The notes under the pieces: generated by a model | Databases searched by the model: none | What the model was told of the DNA's origin: nothing | What the model saw: only the letters and a program-made list of their open reading frames with translations | Position numbers and translations under genes: made by a program | NCBI RefSeq assembly: GCF_949987515.2 | Contig: NC_082687.1 | Coordinates: 24,970,148 to 25,034,147, forward strand | Reading direction: 5' to 3' | DNA from: Delphinus delphis | Taxonomy: Eukaryota > Chordata > Mammalia > Artiodactyla > Delphinidae | DNA length: 64,000 nucleotides | Shown here: in pieces, positions 1 to 10,499 of the stretch | How the letters are laid out: each line of letters opens with the position of its first letter | How positions within the stretch are numbered: position 1 is the stretch's first letter

Positions 1-179
1 GAAACCCTGGAGGAATTTCTTTCTGAACGGGCATGGAGAAGTAGATCTGTGTGGCACAAGGGGTGACTGTGGCAGTCTGAGAATTTTGCTACAGGGAGCA
101 TCAATGACGGACACCCCAGCTCCTGCCCCTCTGGACTCAGCACTATGTTTGTTCTGAGGCAACACTTAGTGCAGACAGT

Positions 180-465
180 TCACAGCCAATGACTGAGCAC
201 AGTGAGCCCTAATGTGGACTAATTCTGGTGAGATATGGGGCTCTTCCAATGGGTCTCTCGGCTTACGGGCTCCACATCAGCCTGGCTGAACCTCCTTGGA
301 ACTGCACTGGAGTCTGAGAGTCTTTCTATCTTCCTTCCTTCCCTCTCTTCTCCCAGAACTACATCACAATCTAAGGCTCTCCCCTCCTTCTCCTGCTCCC
401 CCACCCCCAAATAAATCTTTTCACATCTACCTGGCATCTGTTTCTCAGTGAACCTTAACTACACA
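180..465 (+). repeat. possible LTR-like 3' segment
   Basis: A CT-rich stretch leads to AATAAA at 410-415 followed by a T-rich stretch, as in the polyadenylation region of many LTRs. I did not recognise the family and see no retroviral coding sequence beside it. It could equally be unique intergenic sequence. Confidence 0.2.
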
Positions 466-1640
466 CAATGGAATAAAACTGATCAAAATTCCTATCTTTG
501 TAAGTGATGCCACAAACTGTACAACTACGTGAAGCTGTACGTTTTATGCATCTCATCTTCCTGACACATCTGGTCTTGTGGCAGATCTAGAAGTTACAGA
601 TGAAAATTGTCACTGGTAAATGGCCTGGTAAAATGGCCTGAAGATATAAGTATTCCAACGATGAAACAGTTTCTCATATTCATAATTGTCAATGTACATA
701 TTGTAAAATTAATTTGATTATATATTGTAAAAGTAAAAAACAATTATAGCCCAACATAGTATGGTAGCAATTTTAAAATACATTAAAAATTCTCTTATGT
801 ATGCCTTAATTTCTGATTATTTACACTTTCCAGAAATATTGATCACGCCAAAATACAAATATGATGGGAAGTACCCTAGAGAAAACCCCAAATAATTATT
901 TTATTATTCTCTTATAAATATCATAGCAAAACTAAAATCTTTCGTAATCTAAATCACATGGAGAAAGAAAAGTAACACAATAGACAAGAAAATATAAGTA
1001 ATGAAAATGACAACAATAAAGATAAAGATGACTAGGAGAATGAGAATCCAGATACTCCTAAAGGGAAAAAAAATTGGAAAGAAGATAAAAGTAGTAGTAA
1101 AGAAAAAACAATTTCTTAGTTAACAGGCAACATGCAAAGATCAGCGGCAGCTTTATTTTGTTGAGAGACATGATCTTTCAATTTGGTGATATGGCGATTA
1201 GTTAATCAATAGTGAATGAAATTATTAGAGACACTTCCCCCCCCCCAAAAAATCAAGATCCCAATAATATTTGTAGACAGTCATATAGGACATACAATGA
1301 ACAAAAGGAATGCTTCTCAAACAGGTATTATTTGAAAACATTTTAGAAGTGATAAAACTGTTGTGAGATCCTGGCTTCCTCTAAGACTAAAAATTAAATG
1401 TTTTGTTTTGTTCACAAACGTTTTCCAACAATATGGATATACTTACATCTGACACATTTTTCTGACTGAATGTTATATGGAGGACCCCCTCAAAAGTCAT
1501 TTGGGTTTCACAGAGCAGAAGAAAACAAGTTCACCTGGATTGCACATAAATCAAATAAAGATGTACTGAACAGATGAACAGACCAGGAAGAATAGCCAGT
1601 TTTATTTTAAAGTAAAAAGAGTAGCTGTGGTTATTTAATT
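466..1640. other. AT-rich intergenic stretch
   Basis: I see no gene, no long open frame and no repeat that I can name. The sequence is AT-rich and A-rich around 900-1130, which may be decayed LINE sequence. A short C-run/A-run lies near 1238-1250. The left edge of the hAT relic at 1650 may extend into the end of this stretch. Confidence 0.5.
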
Positions 1641-1649
1641 TTAAGTGAA

Positions 1650-1956
1650 AGAAGTTTGCCTTTCAGACATCATGAAGTAACCTGGTGTACTTTGAACAAT
1701 GGAAATTTCGTGGACTACATTAAACAAATGGCTAAACTCGATCCTTTTTCCCCATGGCCACATGGAAATGTCAAAATTAAAAACTCAAGTGATCTATTTA
1801 TCCAAAATAATTTATGAAGAATTCGTAAAAACAGTGTGGAAACATGTACAAAATGAAACAGCAAATTCAATAAATTAACCAGACAACAGATACTATTCCA
1901 TTCTTGTAGATGCCACAACAGATGTGACAAATACCAATCAGATGGTAATTGTGTGA
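1650..1956 (+). pseudogene. decayed hAT-type transposase relic (ZMYM1/DUF4371-like)
   Basis: Read on the + strand from 1650, one frame gives RSLPFRHHE, then GNFVDYIKQ, then LDPF, up to a stop at 1815-1817. A +1 shift there continues with EEFVKTVWKHVQNE, a stop at 1876, then YYSILVDATTDVTNTNQ and a stop at 1954. The order of blocks (L-FRGH-E, GNF-L, DPF, EEFI, YSI-VD-T-D-sn-QL) is that of the DUF4371 region found in hAT transposases and in proteins domesticated from them, such as ZMYM1. It is not functional: at least one frameshift and two stops lie in about 300 bases, and no start, zinc finger or C-terminal dimerisation region was found. It is either an old DNA transposon fragment or a decayed retrocopy of a ZMYM1-like gene. 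The family call rests on motif recall, not on alignment. Confidence 0.6.
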
Positions 1957-2243
1957 CACAGTTAAGATGGGAAACCCTAAAAACTATTTTTAATCTTTTT
2001 TGCCAACTGAAAATCATCTTTCTGTTATTTTATTCAACAAGGTAGGATTCTGGACGATTATAACCTGCCGTTGAACAACAGCCATTGTCAGTCTTAGGAC
2101 AACACTTCTATTAAGCACGACTTAAAACATTAATATGTTTGCATATATGCCATGTAAGGCTCATTCCTTTTACATCATTTGTGTTTTGCAAAGTTATGTC
2201 TTTCCAATTTGCCCCAAAGATGGACTGTTTTAAATATGTAGGC

Positions 2244-2613
2244 TGTTATGGAACTGTGTCCCCGCCCCCCAAATTCATATGTTGAGCCCCTAACCCTCAG
2301 AATGAGGCTGTATTTGGAAATAGGGTCTTTAAAGAAGTGATTAAGTTAAAATGAAACTGTTAGGGTGGGCCCTAATCCAACTGACTAACGTCTGTATAGG
2401 AAGAAGCAATTAGGACACACACACACACAGAGGGAGGATCACGTGAGGACACAAGGAGAAGACACCATCTGCAAGCAAGGAGAGAGGTCTCATCAGAAAC
2501 CTTCTCTGCCAACACCTTGATCTTGGACTCCAATACTGTGAGAAAATAAATTCTGTTGTTTCAGCTACCTAGTCTGTGGTATTTTGTTACGGCACCCCTA
2601 ACAAACTAACGTA
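2244..2613 (+). mobile_element. solo LTR, ERVL-MaLR (MLT1-like)
   Basis: It starts TGTTATGGAACTGTGTCCC and contains AATTCATATGTTGA, the stretch leading to CACGTGAGGACACA, TGATCTTGGACT, GAGAAAATAAATTCTGTTG (decayed poly(A) signal) and a TCTGTGGTATTTTGTTA end, in consensus order. Two further copies lie at 6785-7183 and 57860-58296 in the opposite orientation. No internal retroviral sequence is attached. A short (AC)n run at about 2417-2430 lies within it. Confidence 0.7.
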
Positions 2614-2853
2614 TATGCTAACCTGGATTTTTCTTTAAAGAAACTAAATGTAATCATATGGTCTACCTCCTATAGGGTTGTTCAAGTCTTGCATTTTAAG
2701 GATAACCTATATTTTCAAAGATTTGGAAGAGAGACCTATATCCAAGTCCATTTTCCTTTTTGAAAAATGTTTATTCAAAAAATGGATACAGCCAATTATG
2801 CCATTTTAATTGCAACTTGTATAGACATTTGGAACATTAAAAATGCTTGATTT

Positions 2854-3057
2854 GGGCTTCCCTGGTGGCACAGCAGTTGAGAGTCTGCCTGCCGATGCAG
2901 GGGACACGGGTTTGTGTCCCGGTCCGGGAGGATCCCACATGCCGCGGAGTGGCTGGGCCTGTGAGCCATGGCCGCTGAGCCTGCGCGAACAGAGCGTGTG
3001 CTCCGCAACGGGAGAGGCCACAACAGTGAGAGGGGCTCGCGTACCACACACAAAAAA
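2854..3057 (+). mobile_element. CHRS-type tRNA-derived SINE
   Basis: It starts GGGCTTCCCTGGTGGCACAG and ends GCTCGCGTACC plus a short A-rich tail. It is flanked by the direct repeat GCTTGATTT at 2845-2853 and 3058-3066, a target-site duplication. Open frames across it on either strand are SINE sequence, not genes. Confidence 0.93.
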
Positions 3058-3268
3058 GCTTGATTTGGACATATACGAAGGGTATTTTCTTTTGTCATCT
3101 ATAAATTTATATATTTAACAACAGAAGTAAAACTCATTTAAAATTACTAGAATCTTAAAGTGATAAAGATGATTGATGAAATCAATAAGAATTATTTCGA
3201 CATAAAGCAAATTGTAACCAAAAACTTTTCAGGTCATACCAAAACCCATAATGCATTAAGAATTATAG

Positions 3269-4318
3269 AGCCATTTGTATGTCTCCTTTGGGAAAATGTC
3301 TATTCAGCTTCTCTGCCCATTATTAAACAAGGTTGTTGGCGGGGGTGGGGGGTGTGGGGGGGCGTTGAATTGTATGAGTTCTTTAAATATTTTGTATATT
3401 AACCTCTTATCAGACTTTTTGCAAAGAAGACATACAGATGGCCAACAGGCACATGAAAAGATGTTCAACATCACTAATTATTCGGGAAATGCAAATCAAA
3501 TCCACAGTGAGATCACCTCATGCCGGTTACAGCAGCTATTATCAAAAAGGCAAGGCATAACAAGTATTGGCAAGGATGTGGAGAAAAGGGAATCTTCATA
3601 CACCATTGGTGGGAATGTAACTTGGTGCAACCACTATGAAAGACAGTATGGAGATTTCTCAAAAAATTAAGAATAGAACTACCATATGATCCAGCTATCC
3701 CACTTCTGGGTATTTATCCAAAGAATATGAAAACACTAATTCAAAAAGAGATATGTACCTCTATGTTCATTGCAGCATTATTTACAATAGCCAAGATATG
3801 GAAACAACCAAAGTGCCCATTAACAGATGAATGGATAAAGAAGATATGATATATATAATATATACTATATAAGATATGATATATATTATATATTATATAT
3901 GCACACACAATGGAATATTACTCAGCCATAAAAAAGAATGAAATCTTGCCATTTGCAACAACATATATAGCTCTTGAGGGTGTTAGGCTAAGTGAAATAA
4001 GTCAGAGAAAGACAAATACCATATGATTTCACTTATACATGGAATATAAAAAATGAACAAAATAAATGAACAAACCAAACAAAGAATAGGCACACAGATA
4101 CAGAGAACAGAGTAGTGGTTACCAGGGGGTAAGGGGTAGGGGGTGGGGAAGGCCCAAATGGGTAAAGGGGATCAACTCTATGGTGACAGGTGGAAACTAA
4201 ATTTTTGGTGGTGAGTACACTGTAGTTTATACAGAAGTAGAAATATAATGTTGTACACGTGAAACTTACACAATGTTATAAAACTGTTACCTCAATAAAA
4301 GGTAAATTTTTTAAAATA
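3269..4318 (+). mobile_element. L1 3' end with inverted 5' arm (twin-primed)
   Basis: From 3422 onward this is sense L1: the ORF2 C-terminal region (CATACAGATGGCCAACAGGC, later GGTATTTATCCAAAGAATATG, TGGAATATTACTCAGCCAT) and then the 3' UTR to an A-rich end near 4318. The piece at 3269-3415 is L1 in reverse orientation: CCATTTGTATGTCTCCTTTG, then GCCCATTATTAAACAAGG, then GAGTTCTTTAAATATTTTG. That inverted piece comes from just upstream of where the sense arm starts, which is the layout made by twin priming. A poly-G tract at 3337-3363 lies inside the inverted arm. Coding frames are broken. Confidence 0.8.
3842..3908. repeat. AT-rich simple repeat inside L1
   Basis: An imperfect run of GATATGATATATATAATATA-type units ends in GCACACACA. 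It sits between the L1 blocks GAATGGATAAAGAAGATATG and TGGAATATTACTCAG, where simple-repeat expansions are common. Confidence 0.8.
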
Positions 4319-4380
4319 AAATTAATTTTAAAGAAAGAAAAATAGATTCATTTCAAACAGAAATAATGAATAGGTTCTTT

Positions 4381-4664
4381 GATTGTTTGGTAACACATTA
4401 ATGAAGATAATGATACATAAAAATGCATGGGAAAAATATAAATTCCTGCTGATTTAACAAAATTCTGATATCATCCAAGATACTAATATAAAATTCATAT
4501 TGCTCTGCCTAAACAAGTACATGATTGTTTGGTAACACATTAATGAAGATAATGATACATAAAAATGCATGGGAAAAATATAAATTCCTGCTGATTTAAC
4601 AAAATTCTGATATCATCCAAGATACTAATATAAAATTCATATTGCTCTGCCTAAACAAGTACAT
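4381..4664. repeat. perfect 142-bp tandem duplication
   Basis: The unit at 4381-4522 (starts GATTGTTTGGTAACACATTA, ends AAACAAGTACAT) is repeated at 4523-4664 with no difference that I can find. The unit is AT-rich and is neither a simple repeat nor a SINE. Lack of divergence means a very recent duplication or an assembly artefact. Confidence 0.95.
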
Positions 4665-4859
4665 CACTTTTCAGTGACAAACTACCTATTGAGTGTTGTC
4701 AATTCAAAGATTATTTAAAATTTTCCCTGCACTAGAAATCTTGAAATGCTCTGATGTCTTATAGCCCATACATGAAAGAAACTGAATTGAGGTTTTCCCA
4801 AATTAGTCAACAATAAAAATAGATGAGACAATGTTGATAATGAAAAGATGAATAAAATC

Positions 4860-7290
4860 CACATACACTTAGAAATTAAAAACAGACTATTAAATCATAG
4901 TTCAAGTATCAAAATTAAATTTTAAAACACTTAGAAATGAATAAAACAAACATAACTTGCGGAGTGAGGTAAAAATGACCCTTCAAATGAGGGAGTGTTG
5001 TAGAAAAGAAGAGTGATTGAAAATGAATGTGTTAAATGTCCAACTAACAAGTTAGAAAAAACAGGATAAGCCTGCAGGAAGGAGATAATAATGATAAGAG
5101 CAGAAATGAACAAATTAGAAAACAATTACAAGAGAGAAAATCAATAAAACCAAAGTTGGTTCTTTAAAAATATTTATCAAAAGGTCAACCTCTTGTAAAA
5201 TTGAGCAAGGGAGAGAAAGAGAAGGTGCGCCCAAGTGATCAATACTAACATTGAAAAGATTGTATCTCTGTTGTATGCATGGTTATCATATTAAAAGTAC
5301 TATGAACAAGCTTATATTAATATAAACTTGAAAATAAAGACAAAATGCAGAAATCCTTAAAAAAATATATCCCAAAAAGTGACTCAAAATAAGTATGTAC
5401 CTATTATATATGCAATAGGCAAGTTTTACCAAACTTTATGAAATAAATAATTCTAGTCTCATACAAACTTAGACAGAAATGTAAAACGGGGGAAAACTTT
5501 TAAGAATGCATTCCATGGGGCATTTTAACTTTGATACTAAAACTGGAAAAGAATGGTATAAGAAGATTATAGGTCAATCTAACTTGGGAACATGATGCAA
5601 AATTTTTAAATAAAACATTAGCAAACTGAATCTAGCATGTACAGAAAAACAAAACATACCATGACCAAGTTGTATGTTTATCCCAAGAATGCAAGAGTGC
5701 TTTAATATTATAAAATCTATATATGTCAGTTACCACATAAAATATATTAAAGGAAAAAAGCCATGTGATCATTTCAACAGATGTAGAATAAAAATTGTAT
5801 AACAGTATCACTCATTTTTATTAAAATCCCTATCAGATTAGAAACAGAAGAGAATTTTCTCACACGAATAAAGGATAACTACCAAAATTTTGTATAAACT
5901 ATCAGTTTAAGTGGGAAACATTGAAAATATTCCCTTTAAAATCAGGAACAACACAAAAAGTTCCACTGCTATTCAACATTGTGGTAGAAAACCAAGCCAG
6001 TACAATAAATCGAGAGAAAAAAATGGGATACAAGGAATGGAAAGAAAGGAAGAAAAACAGTCATTTTTCACAGATGCTATACAGACATAGAAAACCCAAA
6101 AAATCTATAGATAAATTATTGGAATTATGAGTTTGATGAGGTAGCTGGCCAAAAGATCAATACACGAAAATCAATTGCATTTATATATACCAGTCCACAA
6201 AGAGCAAATGGACTCTGAATACCCATTTACCATGGCAACAACAAGAACCAAAAATACTGAAGAAAAAATCTCACTCCAAAAAATGTTTACAATCCTTATG
6301 GATAAACTATAAAATGTTATTGAACGACATTAAAGAACTAAAAAAATAAGATCCCGTATTCATGAACAGGAAGATGCAAATATTCTAAACATGTAAATAT
6401 GCCCCCAAGTTGATCTATAGTTTCCATTTTTAGCACAATTAAAATCCCTATATTGCTTTTGGTGGAACTTGACGATCTGATTCTAAAATGCATACAGAAG
6501 AGCAACATGCTAGGAATCATCAATACTTCTGATGAAGAGGAATGAAGTGGATGTACTTGCCCACCAGATATTAAGACATCATCAAACTTTAATAATTAAC
6601 ACAGTAACGTCTTGGTGCAAGAATAGACCAATTGACCAGTGGAACAGAATAGACAGTTCAAAAACAGGACATCTACTACATGGCAGAGGTTCTAAAGTAG
6701 TTCTGTGGGGAGAAGATGTGACTGTCAGTAAACACGTTACCTGGTTATCTGTAAGTAAGGCTGGTCATCTATAAATAAAGTTAGATATTTGTCTTTGTCT
6801 GCTAGGGCTGCCACAAAAAAATACCACAAACTGGGTGGCTTAAACAAGAGAAATGTGTTTTCTCATAATTTGGAGTCCAAGATCAAGGGGTCAGCTGGTT
6901 TGGTTTCTGATGAGACCCACCCCCCCTTGGCTTGCAGGTGACACTTTGTCCCTGTGTCCTCACATGGCCTTTCTTCTGTGTGTGCATGCTTTCCTGGTGT
7001 CCCTTCTTCATCTTATAAGGACACCAGTCGTATTGGATTAGGGCCCCACCCTTATGACTTCATTTAACCTTAATTACCTCCTGAAAGGCCCCATCTCCAA
7101 CACAGTCACATGGTGTGGCAGGGGGAGGTGTTAGGGCTTCAACATATGAATTCGGAGGGGACATAATTCAGTCCATAACACCTTCTATGTACCATTAGAA
7201 AGAAAAATCTGTTCCAGATTGATTGAGGACTTAAATGTGAAAAACAAAACTTTAAAACTTATTAAAAGTGAACATAGGTGTGAAGTAACA
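4860..7290 (+). mobile_element. old L1 ORF2 body (degraded), split by an LTR
   Basis: L1 ORF2-like blocks appear in order on the + strand: AAAACCAAAGTTGGTTCTTT near 5146, GAAGATTATAGGTCAATCT, GTTTATCCCAAGAATGCAAG, AACAACACAAAAAGTTCCAC, CAGATGCTATACAG, GATCAATACACGAAAATC, GAATAGACCAATTGACCAGT. Matching sequence resumes after the LTR at about 7200 (GATTGAGGACTTAAATGTGA). Stops and frameshifts occur throughout, so it is a dead element. The left edge is uncertain. Confidence 0.75.
6785..7183 (-). mobile_element. solo LTR, ERVL-MaLR (MLT1-like), inserted in L1
   Basis: On the + strand it reads TGTCTTTGTCTGCTAGGGCTG, GGCTTAAACAAGAGAAATG, CCTCACATGGCC, GGCCCCATCTCCAACACAGTC and ends GTCCATAACACC. 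This is the reverse complement of the family seen at 2244. L1 sequence lies on both sides, so the LTR is younger than the L1. Confidence 0.7.
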
Positions 7291-7849
7291 GTTTTCAGAC
7301 ATTGGACATCAGGCGGCACAGGTCCACCATCCCTGAGAAAATGGAAATTAACAAAGTAAGCCCTGGAACTGTCCCAATTTAGTGCCTAAAGAAAGTTTCC
7401 AGGTCACAGTGCAGGAAGGAGGAACCCAAACAGAGCTCCTAGAGTTAAGGAGACAGCGTTGAGGATTGAGTGAGGCCAAGGCAGCTGGGATTTATGGGTA
7501 GAGTGCCAGAAAGATGGTTGCAAAGAGAGCTCTGGAGATGCACAGAGGTTTCGCCTTGAACATTCAGCTGATGATTGATCAGCTCATGCATGTGCTGAGA
7601 ACCAGGGGAAGAATACCAGAAAGGAGCAGTTGGAAAAATTCCCGAGATCACACAGGGCAAATGCAGCCCAAATGGAAAAACCTCGTACTACACAGGACAA
7701 CAGAGTACTCAGAAAAGTACTGCTTCAGTAATGGGGTTAAATTAACCACAGACTAAAGGCTGCTTTGGTCCCACCTAGACAAGCTTAAACGCAAGCTTTG
7801 AAAAGACAAAACTATTTCCAAGTAGCTTAACTGCATCCCAGAATAAAGT
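7291..7849. other. intergenic stretch, nothing recognised
   Basis: I recognise no gene here. The stretch lies between two old L1 pieces and may be decayed L1 5' UTR, because sense L1 5'/ORF1-type sequence starts soon after. Short open frames on both strands show no known motif. Confidence 0.4.
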
Positions 7850-8540
7850 TCAAGACTGCCCAAAGGAATATAAAGATATAATATGTCCGGCTTGCACAAT
7901 ATGAAATTCACAATGTCTGGCATCTAATAGCAAATTTCCAGGCATGCAAAGAAGAAAAATATGCCAAAGAAGAAGGAAAATATGATCTATAGTGAGAAGA
8001 AAAACCAATTAATAAAAACAGACCCAATGAAATGAAATACAGAATTAGTGGATAAGGATGTTAAAACAGCTATCATAATATATCCCAAATATTCTAGAAA
8101 GTACAGGAAATCATGAGATGTTAAGAAAAGGCATGAAAGAGGTTTTTTTGAAAGACCCAAATAAAACTGCTACAGATGAAAAATACAAAATCTGAGATGA
8201 AAAATACACTGGATGGGATTTTAAAACAATAGACATATTTTAAGAAAAGATTAGTAAATTTGAAGACATGGCAATAAAAACTATCCAAAATGCAACACAG
8301 AGAGAAAAAAGGCAAAAAACAAACCAACAAAAAAACCCCACAGAACATCACAGGTGTGTGACAATATGTAATCAGAGTCCTGCAGGAGAGGAGAGAGGAC
8401 AGAAAGGGGACCATCAACAGGAAGTGAAGAAATAATGGCTGAAATTATCCCAGATTTCATGAACTGTATCAAAAAATTATTCCAAATTTAATCCAAATAC
8501 CTTTAATTTAAGAAACTCATTGTGTCCATGAATGAATGCA
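7850..8540 (+). mobile_element. L1M-type 5' UTR/ORF1 start (or HAL1), degraded
   Basis: Consensus-like blocks run in order on the + strand: AATGTCTGGCATCTAATAGC, TTTCCAGGCATGCAAAGAA, AAACAGACCCAATGAAATG, GAGATGAAAAATACACTGGA, GGACCATCAACAGGAAGTG, AAATAATGGCTGAAATTATC. This is the leader and beginning of ORF1 of old L1M elements; HAL1 half-L1 elements share it. Stops break the frame. Confidence 0.65.
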
Positions 8541-8544
8541 TAGA

Positions 8545-9125
8545 TAAAGAAAATGTGATGTATTAATACAGTGGAATATTATTCAGCTATGAGGAAGAAG
8601 GGAATCCTACCATTTGCGACAACATGGACAAAACTTGAGGATATTATGCTAAGTGAAATAAGACAGAGAAAGACAAATACTGCACGGTATCACTTGTATG
8701 TGGAATCTAAAAGAAACCAAAAAAAAAAAAAAAAAAACCCAAAAAAGAAAAACGAACTCACAAATATAGAAAATAGATTGGTGGAGGTGGGTAGTGGGCA
8801 GAATGGGTGAAGGTGGTCAAAAGGTACAAAACCTTGTTTGTTTTAGAAGCACAAGAATAGACATTTCAAAATTTAAGTCCTGGGAATATAATGTATTACA
8901 GTGACTATAGTTAATAATACTGTATTGTATATTTGAAAGTTGCTAAGAGTAAATCTTAAAAGTTCTCATCATAAGAAAAAACATTTGTAATTATGTGTGG
9001 TGATGGATGGTAACTAGACTTATTGTGATGATCATTTTGCAATATATACAAATATTGAATCATGCTGTACACCTGCAACTAGTATAATGTTATCTGTCAA
9101 TTATATCTTAATATTAAAAAAAGGA
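8545..9125 (+). mobile_element. L1 3' end
   Basis: It starts near TACAGTGGAATATTATTCAGC and runs through GCTAAGTGAAATAAGACAGAG and CACTTGTATGTGGAATCTAA to the terminal TGTACACCTGCAACTAGTA and TCAATTATATCTTAATATTA with an A-rich end. An A-run near 8719-8737 is internal. It is 5'-truncated with no intact coding sequence. Confidence 0.85.
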
Positions 9126-9184
9126 AAAATTCAACAAAGGTTCCAGTGGGTTCTTTCTTGAAACCCTTCAAGACAATCATTAGA

Positions 9185-9400
9185 GGGCTTCCCTGGTGGC
9201 GCAGTGGTTGAGAGTCCGCCTGCCGATGCAGGGGACGCGGGTTCGTGCCGCGGTCTGGGAAGATCCCACGTGCCGCGGAGCGACTGGGCCCATGAGCTAT
9301 GGCCGCTGAGCCTGCGCGTCCGGAGCCTGCGCTCCGCAACGGGAGAGGCCACAACGGTGAGAGGCCCGCGTACCGCAAAAAAAAAAAAAAAAAAAAAAAA
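9185..9400 (+). mobile_element. CHRS-type SINE, well preserved
   Basis: The element starts GGGCTTCCCTGGTGGCGCAG and ends GGCCCGCGTACCGC plus a pure A tail of about 24. Target-site duplication GACAATCATTAGA is perfect at 9172-9184 and 9401-9413. It is one of the least diverged copies in the window. Confidence 0.96.
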
Positions 9401-9619
9401 GACAATCATTAGAAACTGCAAACACAGAGAACCTGATTTTTTTATGCATTCATAAAAAGACAGCAGTTCGTAGTTAACTGAGGGCGGGGATATACAGAAG
9501 ATTGGAAATGGCGGTGTTTCCTCCTTCTTCAGGATAGACTGCAGGTGATTTAATTCCAGATCATTGATGATTTTAGACTTGGAACAACTCCCAGACATCA
9601 TTTTATCTGTGTCCTCTGG

Positions 9620-9750
9620 TTACACATATAAGAACTGAGACCAAGGCGTTGACCAAGTTAAATGACTTGTCCAAGGTGACGTAAAATGTTAGTTACAGAA
9701 TTGCCACTAGCATTTAAGTTCCTTGATTCCCAGTCTTGAGTACTTTCCAG
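9620..9750 (-). mobile_element. MIR fragment
   Basis: The + strand carries ACTGAGACCAAGGCGTTG, TTAAATGACTTGTCCAAGGT and CATTTAAGTTCCTTGATTCC, which resemble the reverse complement of the MIR core (GACCTTGGGCAAGT). Confidence 0.55.
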
Positions 9751-9957
9751 TAAGTCAGAGAAAAAATCTTTTTCTTTTTTTTGTTTTTTACTAAATCTCG
9801 GTACCCTGGCAAACCACAGGGTACTCCCAATAAACAAACAAATATTTTTGACCGAAATACTTCCAGAGACGAGCCATGAAAATGTGAATATGTTTGGGGG
9901 TAAAGAATAGTTTAACTGGAGTGTGAGGTTGATTGAGGAGACATGAGGGAGAAGACA

Positions 9958-10463
9958 TAGTGTGGTTCTCAACGCATGTTCTGGGGACCTGGGGCACTTT
10001 CATAGGGTCTGTGAGGTCAAAACTATTCCCCATTCATACTTACATGCTATTTCCCTTCTCACTCTCCTTCTCTCTAAGTATACAGTAGAATTTTCCAGGG
10101 GCTACATGACCTGTGATATCACGACAGATTGAATGCAGAAGCAGATAGGAGAATACAGCTGCCTTCTATTAAGTCAGACACTCGAGAGATTTACAAAAAT
10201 GTGAAACAATGCCACTTTTCTCACTATTTTTTTTAAAGTTATTTTTTTCATAAAATGTGTTATGTTAACATTATGTTACCATGTTTGTTACTATTATTTT
10301 TACATATATAAGTAAATATTTAAAAATTTTTTCAGTCTTAACTTCCAATAACAATAAATAGTGACAGATGTAGCCCATGTAAATGAAAGCTCTTTGGGGT
10401 TTTCAAGAATTTTTAAGAGTGAAAAGGGATCCTAAAACAAAAAAGCTTGAGAATCACTGTTAT
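9958..10463 (+). mobile_element. non-autonomous hAT-type DNA transposon, nearly full length
   Basis: The left end GTGGTTCTCAACGCATGTTC and the right end AAAAAGCTTGAGAATCACTG form hAT-type terminal inverted repeats (CAGTGGTTCTCAA type). Inside lie GGGTCTGTGAGGTCAAAACT, GGGGCTACATGACCTGTGAT, GATTGAATGCAGAAGCAGAT and AAAGCTCTTTGGGGTTTTCA, as in a common mammalian hAT element. There is no transposase. The exact subfamily is not assigned. Confidence 0.65.
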
Positions 10464-10499
10464 AGAGGATTTCTAAAACTACGTTGAAGAATTTGTCTT

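Noticed and set aside
2244..2613. Considered whether the LTRs (here, 6785-7183, 57860-58296) flank a provirus.
   Set aside because: They are far apart and in different orientations, with no gag, pol or env sequence between them; each is a solo LTR.
3275..3670. 131-codon frame with a Gly-rich segment.
   Set aside because: It runs through the inverted and sense arms of the L1 and its poly-G tract.
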